Below are positions 35,960-47,337 of a DNA stretch of 64,000 nucleotides, piece by piece. The position numbers and the translations under genes are program-made. The DNA comes from Marisa cornuarietis (lineage: Eukaryota; Mollusca; Gastropoda; Architaenioglossa; Ampullariidae). The notes beneath the pieces were generated by a model, which did not search any database, had not been told where the DNA came from, and worked only from the letters and a program-made list of their open reading frames with translations. How positions within the stretch are numbered: the first letter of the stretch is position 1; each line of letters starts with the position of its first letter. The stretch spans positions 2,513,001 through 2,577,000 of the forward strand of contig SMMW01000521.1 in the NCBI GenBank assembly GCA_004794655.1, given 5' to 3'.

Positions 35960-38900
35960 GACGATAAGAATAATAATTTTAAACAGTTTGAAAAAATATT
36001 TGTAATAAGTGTATTCGAGGGATGTGATATTTGGTAAAGTAGGCCTACATGTGTTAGCATTTGTTGACATTTATTCACACATGATGGGTGACTTGAAGAG
36101 AATAAACAGCAAGTCTATATTCTGTTATTGTCAAATTATGTTTCTTTCTGAGAACTACCTTCAAAAACACTTACTTCTTCATTTGCAAATATATTTTCAG
36201 ATCATAGTGCAGACTCCTAGTTTGAAAAATTTTAGCAGCACGTCTTATTTGTACTGCAGACCTGCCCCCACCTACAAAAGTAAAACCAAAAAAGCCGTTT
36301 AGTACTGTCTCATTTGCTATTTCTTTATAATATGATTCAGAGACATGACCTGGGGCATCAAGCCTGGTTTTGGAGACTGATGGAGTCACTGCAAAAGATT
36401 CTAGCATAGTTTTTCTTTTATGCTCTATAACTAAGTATTGCAAGTATTCTCAATGTGTAGAATGCGCCAAAATAGATGATAGTATGCCACAGGCTGCCCA
36501 GGTGTGGAGATTAAAAGAACATTTAAAAGTCCACCTATCTAGTCTTGATTTACTCGTATTCCATTTATGTCAAATTTTGTCAGACATAGATATCAGCTAT
36601 GTAATGAGAAATGTCTGGTCTACAATCACAATAAGAGACACCAGAAGTGTGAAGAGCCAAGCAATACAGGAGGACACTAATACATGAATTGTATGTTGCT
36701 AAAAGACAGTACTCGTGACATCGGCAATTAATTGACATCGTGAACACGAGGGCCTCATTTTGGCAGCTTCCTGTCGCCGACCTTCATCCTGCATGCTGTG
36801 GCGTTGTGACGTCACCGAGAACATCAAGAGGCTAACAGGGAGATTTGTCGGAAGAGAGAGACCATCACGACCACGAATTGACTTTGGCGACATGATTAAA
36901 AAAGTTGACTCTGCTGAAACTCCTCATTTAGTGTGAGTGGTCCTGAAACAAATTACAGATCTCGTGTCTGACTACTCGGGTAATGCAGGTACGTGTGCAG
37001 ACAATTATCAGAACGCTTCAATGTTTGTCTGGCTGAATAATTATTCCTTTGCTGATAAGTTAATGATGTATGAGTGGTTTGATCTTGCATGTAGACATTT
37101 AAGAAGTATATGTCCTTGACGTTGAAAGAAGCATGCGAAAAAATGTCTTTCAATAAATTCCAAATGAATTATACATATTGAAATACGGCGAACAGATGCA
37201 TTTGCTATAGCCTTTAAATAATTATCACACAGTTAAAATATAAATTTAAATTCATCATATTTTTAAAAAATCCCAAAACAAAAACAAAAGCCACGCGTAT
37301 ACCTTTGAAAGAAAAGGTACTGCGTGTAACCACTACACCACGGAGACATTGCTGTACGCGGGGTGTAAACTCACCTACGAGAGGTTACGTCGTCTCGGTT
37401 GTTTAAACCGTCATTTATATCACCTTTACCTCTCATACGTTTTAGGTATTGAGTTATTTTGCCTGTCACCATTAACGTTATACAGCCCTTCATAGTGTTT
37501 AGCGCCATAGCAAGTTTCATAGCTGGCAAAGACTGATTGAAAGCAAGGTTGCGCTGAGCCATCGCGGCCTCCTGATGACGTATTGGAGGAAACAGATTTC
37601 TCGACCGAGTACACCTCCATTTACAAAAAGATTTTGGTTTTCAGTCAACAGATTATCCTTTTTCGTCTTGGCTTTGTGAGTTCTGAGCTCTTTTATGTGT
37701 GAATGGATAATGATCACGTGCGAGTCTCAATTATGATTGTATGATGATCTGACTTCTGGAGGGGGTATGAATGTTTTATGGTATTAGTGATTGTTGCTGT
37801 AGTTCATGTTAGGTTCTAAATCACTCTTCCTTATAGATCCCACCAAGATAAGTAAATATTATATATGCTCTCTTATGACACTTCTGTTGTTGCACGAGTA
37901 CTGCCTGTGGTATTATTAATATTTACCTTCAAAATATTTTGTTCTTCAATGCGTAAGTTTGTAAAGATTTGGTAAGAAACTTGTTAGATGTAGTTCTCTG
38001 ACTAAAGTTACATTTCATGTCAGAGAGTTTTCTGATAACTAAAAGCTATTATCAACGTGTTTTAAAAAGAAAACATACATTGGCTGCGTTTTTTTAAATA
38101 ATTATATATATATATATATATTAGATAAAAGGTGTCGGAGGCTGTAACAAGATTACATAAAAAAGGAAATACACAAGACGATTTTTATCTTCCAAAACAT
38201 TTGCTTTTCCTTTCGCCTGTGTTTGATATCTTTAGTTACTTTTCTGTATTTCCAACGCTTGCTTGACAAGTTTTTACCTACATACAATATTAAAAGAAGA
38301 CAAGAGAAAACCTTTTAAAAAAGAAAGTTTTAATTGTGACATATTGCTGACATCACACGACTAACTGTCTAAAGCAAGAAATGCAAACTTCAGAAACAAC
38401 TGTATACCTGATCATAACCTCTTTACATTCTCAGGAGTCCTTTAAGTAAAAACTAAAGCAGCGTATCATTAGAAAATGTGTATATGGGGTCGGTTAACAA
38501 TTTTAAGGGGAGAAAAACGGTATCCAAAAATCATTAAAAGTACATTACTTCCCTTTCGCATCTTTCTTACGCTGCTGAAAATCCCAGGCCTTATTGACAC
38601 TCATACCGCATGTCAGAGAACTAATCTCTATAGAAACCATTAGGTTTATTGTCCTCCACATTTGATGTTATTGTTGTATATTGTAGCATTTTTTTATATA
38701 TGTAAAGATCTGAAAAAATAATCGCTAGCCTTTCCCTATTAATTTCAACTTCTACTTTATGCCAAACTACTGTCGCTTTTATTATGAGTTTTTTAGCCTT
38801 ACTAGTTCATCTTGTCTAGAGCTCTTCGGGTTTCTTTGTTGTTCTCTAGGATATCTGACCTTTAGACTGTATATCGTCTTGGAGTACATCTTTGAGACTA

Positions 38901-40529
38901 TTGACACTAGCATTGATTTTGCTGTTTTTGTAAGGAGGTTTGATGACATGCCGTTTTTTGTAAAGTGATTTATTTTGAAAACGTTACGATGAGGATATAT
39001 TCGATAAGGTAACATTTGCAATCTTAATGTCAGTTGTGAAGCAAAGGGAAAATATATAACTGAATTTTATTTTCAGCTTAAATATTTTACAGTGAATTGA
39101 CTGTAACTGTCAGAGTGCCCCGCTATCGCTTGTGTGTAGTGTTTCTCTTTCACCAACCTCAGTCACACAGTCCGCCAGTGAAAGTAAGTGTGCAAACTCA
39201 GGGCCGCAGAGGAAGTGTTTAAGTTGCTGCATGCTGCAGATAAGCGGTTCAAGCAATCCCGTTTCCTGATGCTGTTGCCAGAAACTTCCCCAGGCCCGTC
39301 CATATAGAAACGACAAAGCTATGTAGCATTTAGTTGCTTGTTGGCGCATTCCCATTTTTCTTTTTTTTTTCTCTTTTAAAACGATGAACTATTGATAATC
39401 AATTTTCAGAAATCTAAAGTTTAAAAGGCTGTGCTTTTGTGTAACTGGATCCTTTTTTCATACTCTGCATGGTGTGGACTATTGCTACATTACAGACTGC
39501 TTATTTAGATGTGTGAAATATTTTTAAAAATCGTGATGTATCAGTAACCAACTTTCGCTTAATAGTCTTCAGAGACATAAACTTCTTCCAGTCACTGCAA
39601 GAGAGCATTAGCAAACAGGTCTGGCGCTTCTTAAACAGACTCGGCCTGAAACATTTTGCAAACATTTGAATTGCATTTTGTAAACAACAGTAATAAGTAG
39701 CGTGAAGTTGGAAAAGATTGAAAGTAAAGCGTGTTTACATAATCACGAGGGACATTTGTGTGCAATGAATAACTTAAACACGGTTAGACGTTACAATTCC
39801 TCTTCCGCATCCACGCAACCAAAAACATACGCGGTGATGAAGAATAAAGAAATATAATTAAAACAAAGCGGTAAAAGATGTTATACATTTGTACTGCAAT
39901 GGGGTTTAATATTTTTCCTGTAATCTAGGAGGTTGTGTCGTACGATGTCGGATGTATATGTTCAAAGTACACAATTCACAGTTCATAGTTCACAGCTTAA
40001 GTGACATTTTCATGCATGTTCAAAAGCACAGGTACAGTCCTTTTCCACAAAAACATTAGGTCTAGTGTCGTCATGATGCAAGCTCCCCAGTCCGATCGAT
40101 CTTCACGTGCGACAACACAAGATATTAGTCTTTATAAAAACAAACAGCCTTTTACTTTTCCCCGAGACGGACTATTTTTAAAGAAATTTTCTTAGTTGAG
40201 AGTCCGCTTTGAGGCGTTGATGTTTACCTTTTGATGTCGATGTTATACAGGTATGTTTGCACGCACTAAAATCGGGAACACAGCGGTCGTATTAATATCC
40301 GCGTGTTCGATGTCACTGGTCAAGACTTACACCCCAGTGCAGTCCCTGACTATTAATATTAAAGCGGTGAAAATTTATCTAGTAGACTGTTGGTGGTACC
40401 AACACAATTAATAACTTATACTGCATAAAACGTTTTTTTTACAATAATAGAAAACATTGAGAATATCGTACACTCTCTCTCTCTCTCATGTGCACACATA
40501 TACACTTGCAAATATACTTTTTACACACA

Positions 40530-40578
<49 letters not shown>

Positions 40579-41562
40579 AAGCACACACTTAAGCGCACAC
40601 TCTCTTTCTTGTATAAATACTACAACCGATTGCTGAGCACTATATTAATTTAACGCTATATCGAGCAAAATACCAAGAAAACATAATTACTTTAAAATCG
40701 AAAACAATCATACAATTTATCAACTCATTTTCTGTCAAGTATGCTTACTTCTTTTGTGCTTTGTACCTCCTTTTTTCATTCACTCAAACAAAAGGGTACT
40801 TAGAGCAGTTTTCATTCATTATCATCAGCATTGTAACTTACGGGTACAGCGGACACTGGTGTCCTAATAACTTTAAAGCGCTTGACCAAAAAGTAAGCAT
40901 GAAAAAGAAATCCAGTAGCTGTTCAAAAACGAAAACACTGAGGAAAGCAAATGAATGAAAGAAAGATAAGATAAGAAACCATTGGTTAATGGAGCTATTT
41001 ACAAACAAAGTAGGCCTGGAATACTTGCAAGATATTCACTGTGTATTTCAGTTTTTGGGTCAGATAAAGGAAAGACGAATGGCTTCCAGATTTGTCACAG
41101 AAAGAGTGTGAAGAGGTGGGTGTGCTAACTGAAAAAAGCAAGTTACATTTAATTCTAAAACAAATACAGAATGAAAGGAAGCAAAATACTTCAGGTCCAG
41201 GGGAATGCAATCACTTTATCAACGGTCTCACTTGGACAGCATAGTTTGAATTTTAATAAATTAAGAATAAAGACATGAAGGACTTGAAACATTTTTTCTA
41301 TGCAACGTCTATAGAAGGCATACAAGCTTTTCAGAAAGCACGTCCAAATTTGCTTCTACAAAATATTTTATGACTTAGACATGTACAGCTGCGCACAGGA
41401 CACGAAACGGGTAAGCAATAACAACCAGCATAATACTCAGATTGTTATAAACAAAAGGGCAGCACATTAACTATGCGATGTGTAGTTTCTCTTTGTGTAG
41501 TATATCATTTACCTATTTAAAGTCATTAAACTGCTGATAAAAAAAACATGCATTGGCTCGGC
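35960..41562. other. Gene-poor stretch downstream of IgR-4
   Basis: No supported gene. It holds TA (about 38104-38121), CT (40478-40491) and CA (40532-40576) runs. A tRNA-like head lies on the - strand near 37292-37348. Several open frames of 60-105 codons carry no motif I recognise. The part next to 41563 should be the 3' UTR of IgR-4. Confidence 0.5.
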
Positions 41563-42089
41563 TTATCGAGCCATCAGGTGGCTGTATGTATCGTCTTCGT
41601 GATTTTGATGTGGAAATGGAGGAAGGTACATACCTGAGTCAATCACACTTTTACCTGATTTCAGCGTTGTCTCCATTGTATTAGAAGTCGTTGGTTTATT
41701 CATGTCTTCGTTTACTGCTTCTAGCCCTAAACTGTGTTGGGCGCCATTTTCATTTTCCTGTCGATTGTATGTCTTAGAAACATTAACGTAGAGACCTATT
41801 GACGAGGCGACACAACTTTGAAACGCCGACTGACTATCAGATTCAAAACCTACTGATCTAATGAGTTGGGGAGGTCCCTGGCAACACTTTGCATCTCTTT
41901 CCTTTTTTTCTTTGTCGGCGCTTGTGTAGATATCACCTAAAACACCAGTGTACCTCATTGGCTCTGGCCTTTTGACAAACTTGACCTCGTTGGAATAGAG
42001 TCCTAACATATCTGTCTCATCTTGTGTAAAGTCACTAGCTCCACCTGGAAAAGTCACACAAGGTGATCCCTTACATTTCATTGCGGCAC
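41563..42089 (-). CDS. IgR-4 terminal cytoplasmic exon
   Basis: A 527-nt exon with LGLYSNEV, MRYTGVLGDIYTSAD, SSIGLYVNVSKTYNRQ, GMYLPPF and a terminal DDTYSHLMAR, then TAA. The YSHL ending parallels IgR-2 (TYSHL) and IgR-1 (TYNHL). Confidence 0.8.
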
Positions 42090-45000
42090 CTGCAGAAACA
42101 TAACAAGCTATTTAGCTAATTACTATATGCATGTATGTAGACATACAGACAGAGTAGAAGATGATACTAGGGGTCAGTTGGATGACTGTTTCAAAGGACA
42201 TGACAAACTAGCGTGGGAAGAATGTCAGACAAAATCGACAGGCTCAAAGGACAATATTCATTGGAGTTTAGAAATTTACTCATACATATATTTTAACAAT
42301 TCTAGAGATCCAAGCACTGACCTTCCACTAGATATAGTAAGAGGTAACTAGTAGAACAGCAGAAGAAAAAACAAGACGGAAAAACGGAGGAAAAGGCCAG
42401 TGACTCTTAAATTCAAATTAGTTTCATTTATAGTCTTTCTCTTTCCGATAGTTATCAACACTTCTTTTAGTGCTGCTGAAATATGTTCTCCGTGATAGTA
42501 AGCTGAATGTTTTAATGTTAGATGTTGAATGATGACTGGTTTGCATAGTGTTTCGAGGAAATTTATCATTAGTTTCTCACTTCATAGATGGTTGAACCGA
42601 TAGTTCAATTGCTTGCTGTTAGTGTTTCCATCGTATTTTAACCTGTTGGTGTATTCTTACCTTCTTTTAATGCTTCTATCGTTGAATTATTTTGATCGCT
42701 CTTCTCTTTGTTCCGGTCATCACTTCTTTTAAAGGGTATGGTGTAGAAATCCCCCGAAGGGGCGGCACACCTTTCAGGTGTCGACTTCTCACCAGGTTCG
42801 TCACACTCTGTCAGTCTACTTGACTGGAGACTGTCATTGCTGCACTTAGCATCTTTTTCTGATTTTTCTTTTATAGCCGTTGTGCCAACATCATAAGAAA
42901 AAGAAGTATTCCTCCCAGGCGCTGACTCCGCGACTAGAAAATGTTCCCGACCTTGATAGTAGCCCGCAGCGTCAGGTGAAGACGACAAGAAAGGCGATTC
43001 CGGGCAATTGGACATCTTAGCTACAGAACCACAGATGCTGTCGCTTACTAACATGATGAATATGCTATAAAACATAATTTATGGATGGGGGGGGGCTCAA
43101 ACATATCTCCCTTGATTTATATATTTAAAAGAAACCCAGATTATTTTTTAACATTTTGTTATGTCGAAAATAAGAAAATCTGTCATTGCGTACTTAAGCC
43201 ATGGAACCTTGCGTATTTACTAACATGGCATTTAGGCAAGTGTGATAGCTTATTAGTGGCAAAGATGATATTATGTTAGGATAATGTCTTTCATTGTTTA
43301 AAAAGCATTTTTATCACTTTCGCTGTTGATGTGAATGTCTCCACATATTTTTCTAAATAGGTTGCATTCCATACTGTTTAATCGTTTAAAGCAAACAAAA
43401 AGACAGAATTGTTGACTAGTTCAATAATCGATCAGTCAACTCTGCCCCAGTAAGTTCGATGCCGGTGTTTTCGATGCCGCCAAGTGTGTTGATGATCAAT
43501 GTTATTCGCACAATAACGATTTATGCATTAGAGAAAGAAAAAGCAAATGATACCAATTTTAAACAATTCTCTCATTTTTCTCGTTTTAAAGCTAAATTGC
43601 CTGGTCAGTAAAGAAAAATAAATATTTTAAAGCCAGAGGCAACGAAACACACACAAAAAATCACAGGTCGGTTTGGCAGCTTACTACTATCAAATACTTT
43701 CAGCCGCATTTGATGGTCATATTGAAAGAAAGGTTTGGATAATACGATGTTACTAGCTAACCAAGAACATGCACAAACGGCATCGCTTTTGCAGCAAAAT
43801 TATAAGGAAACTTAAAAGTGCTCACCTGCTTCCCCAAAACAATTCGATTTATGTAGACTTGCAACACAGTGGTAGTAAAACTTAAGTCAGCTCACCGTCA
43901 GAGAGTTTGAATGGTCAATGTGAAAGTGAGTTTTTGTGAGAATTTGTGATTCATAGGTAAAATAGTAGAAGCAATATAAGTCTTTTTGGTTCTACAATCA
44001 CTAATATTACTAGGCTGAACATTATTTTATTTAAAATTTATATTTTGTTTACTCTAGATTTTGGATATCTAACCTTTTCGCCGACATTTGTACACACCGA
44101 CGGCTGTCACGCTGATGAAGATAATCAAAACAAAAATACATAAAACAATGTAGACACCAATTAAACTTGTTCTTGGTATGTCGTTTGGCGATAATTTTTT
44201 GGGCCTTCGAGATTTTCCATCTGTAAAAGTCAGTGGGTAGTGTAACTTAACTTTTGACACAAATAGTTTCTAAAAGAAACAAATTTCAAAATAATTTCGT
44301 AATTTAATTTGATCATTACTTGGGGAAAGATAACCTTTTCTTCTCTTATTAGCAAGTTCAAATCAGATTTTATTAGTTAATATATATATATATACTTAAA
44401 ATGTTTGTTTCAATGTAACAAAACTACAGAGAAAGGTAAAAGAATATTTGCACTTAGCGATGTAAGGTGTTCACAAAACAAACCAAAAATTAGTATTAAA
44501 AAAATAAAACGTCCAACTACTTTATTGTAAATCATTATTGAAACAAGAAGTATGTAAGAAATAAATGATTGAACGATGTCAACAAGCAGCTATAAAATGT
44601 ATTACAAGATTTCGTACATTACTCAGTCTTCAGAATGTTCTAGAAAACTATTTATGTGCTTCATAAGAGGATTAATTACAAAAAATCTGTTTTCTATATA
44701 TAGGTCAAATGACTACCACAACAAATAATAACAATAAAATAGTTTATCAATATCATTAGACAAAAGTACTCTAATCTTTCACTAAGCGTAAGATTCGTGA
44801 AGGTGTCAATACGCTTACCTGTGAAATCGACAACAAAGGAAGCGTAAAAAGACATATCAGGAAAAACATTATTAATGGCTCTGCACGTGACTACTGCCTC
44901 TTGACTAAGGTTTGCTGTAGAGACAGTGCACGTGCTGGTGTCATTAGTTTGGGTCTGGTTGTCACACGTAATGTTCCATCCAAAAATAGCTGACGGATAG

Positions 45001-46128
45001 ACATCGACTGCTGTACAGATCAAACGTAGTGATTCTATCTCATTTGCCGTCTCGTCAATGATGCTTTCGATGTGAACAGACGATGGTCCATCTGTACATG
45101 ACAAAAAATTTAAAGCCCCGTGTCTTTTTTTATAAAGATAAATGTTGCATATGTTCCTAATTTGAACTAAGGCCACAATCCAGGTCAGAACACAAGTGTG
45201 AATGTTGTCTCTATTTTGTACTAAAGAAGTCCGCTATAGAAATAGCTAAAACAGTCTCCATATACTTACATGCTACTTCGAAAGTGTACAAAGTGGAACG
45301 ATTAATCTCCCCGTCACTGCCCCACATCAGACGACAAGTATAAGCCTTAGTTTTATCCTGTCTTTGTATGTTCCTGATGTGTAATGTCTTAGTCATCACT
45401 CCAACCCACACAGTTTCTGCCGGTGGATTTCCCGCTTTCGATGAGTTGCAGCTGCAGTTGACAAATGATCCCTCACGAACCATTGTCGGACAGTTGTGTG
45501 TGGGTTCTCCTGGATGTTCTGCAAAATGATAATCTGCGCTTTTAAAAAGGCAGGAAGTAATCAGGTTTATCTTACATCATTAAAGTATATTTATGTATGT
45601 CGACGCAATGACCATAAAAGCTGTGTATTATTTGTTTTTCGAAAATAATCAGATTTATTTCGTCAAGCATTTGCTAGTTTTTATCTTGTCATAGCTTTCT
45701 GTTATATTTCTATTGTTAAACCATTATTTGATTGCTAGTAGTAGGCTTAAACATTTAGTATTACTACTAAAGGGACGTAATCTAAGAAGCTACAATCACA
45801 GTGTAGGTTAAGGATAAACACCCTAACAATATTGTTCTAATGATTATCTTTTATCACCACCATCCCAAGTGTCTTCCTTACCGACGGTAATAGTCTCAGT
45901 GAAGGGATTCTTTAGACCAGACACATGCATGCTGTATGTGTAAACTGTCTCGTTAGAGTCCATACGACGATCGAATGAGCAAACTCTTCTGATGTAGTTT
46001 ACAGAATGAAGAGTGTAATATGAAGGATGGTCTTTAAAACCTCAAAATTTCTGTAACAATCATTTTTAATTATTCAAATTCGTTTGATAAAAAAGTAAGC
46101 AATATTAAACGACGACGACGACGACGAC

Positions 46129-46179
<51 letters not shown>

Positions 46180-47270
46180 CACTTAATACTAATTTTAGCA
46201 AAAACAGATATGTAGCTTCACTCTAATCAATAAATAAAGACTTTCAGCTAGATCTCTCTAAGCTTTATTTCAGTTTCAAGCACATAGCCATTTTGAATAT
46301 AACACACATTAATTTTATGCTTTTTTATAATTAGTCAGCCACTTAAGGTGGATTTTACTGATTTTTCATGAACAGTCACTCTCCTGTGTGACTACTTAGG
46401 CTGAAAAGTATTTTTATTGCAAAAAATACAAAACATTACTATTGTACTTAATGCTTCTACAGGTTGAGATATGCGTTTACATTATTACTTTATATTTAAA
46501 TGTTAAAAAAGAACACCTTTTTATCATTCACTCTCCAATGGCATTCGTAATCGACGCCAGAGGCAGGAATCCTGTCAACAGTACATTCTCCGAGTACCCG
46601 CCAGTTGGATAGCCAAACCTTACAGCTCGTGGGATCATATCGAGGGGGTTCTGCACATGCATGGTTCGGTGTGCACAAAAGGCTTTTGAGCAGTATCAAC
46701 ACATACAATTTAAACTACTAAATTCCCATAATCAATGTTTCGAGGACGAACGTTACATTATTATTGAACTGAAGCAATGGAATGTGTAGAATATTAAAAG
46801 AAATTGGAAATCATAGGACAGGAAGTTACTGCAGACGACAGCATAAAATTATGCTAAGGTTATGCAAATTGAATTATATTAATTGTTACTCACTTAAGAC
46901 ATGCAGTTGGCAATTAGCTGTTTCATCCAGGTCCTTATTGTAACATTTAAAATTAAATGTTTGCTCACTCGATATGTTTGTAATGCTAAGTACACTCTCG
47001 TATTGCGTGCTTCCTATTGCTTGTAGGCTTAAAGGAAGATTGTCGTGAGTCGTGCACGTCGTTTTATTACACCAGCCGATAACTCTCCCCGAGCCATCTT
47101 CATTAGTCCACACTATATCAACAGTGTATTTGCCACACGTCAACGTCACGTTAGTGCCTTCGCTTACTGTTGCTTTTCCATGTTGACAGTCTGTAATGAC
47201 GAGACCTGAACAAAAGAGATATTTGACATCTGTAATCAAAAAGGAACAAGGCCTTTTCTCTCGTGTGACT

Positions 47271-47337
<67 letters not shown>

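Noticed and set aside
36370..36687. 105-codon open frame
   Set aside because: It has no recognisable domain, splice context or homologue in the window. It may be an old transposon remnant, but I cannot support that.
37292..37348. tRNA-Glu-like sequence on the - strand
   Set aside because: The 5' half (ctccgtggtgtagtggtta) resembles a tRNA head, but the T arm and B box are missing. It is probably a SINE or tRNA fragment, not a tRNA gene.
46109..47335. CRISPR-like or tandem array
   Set aside because: The repeats are simple trinucleotide and dinucleotide microsatellites without spacers, in a eukaryotic intron.
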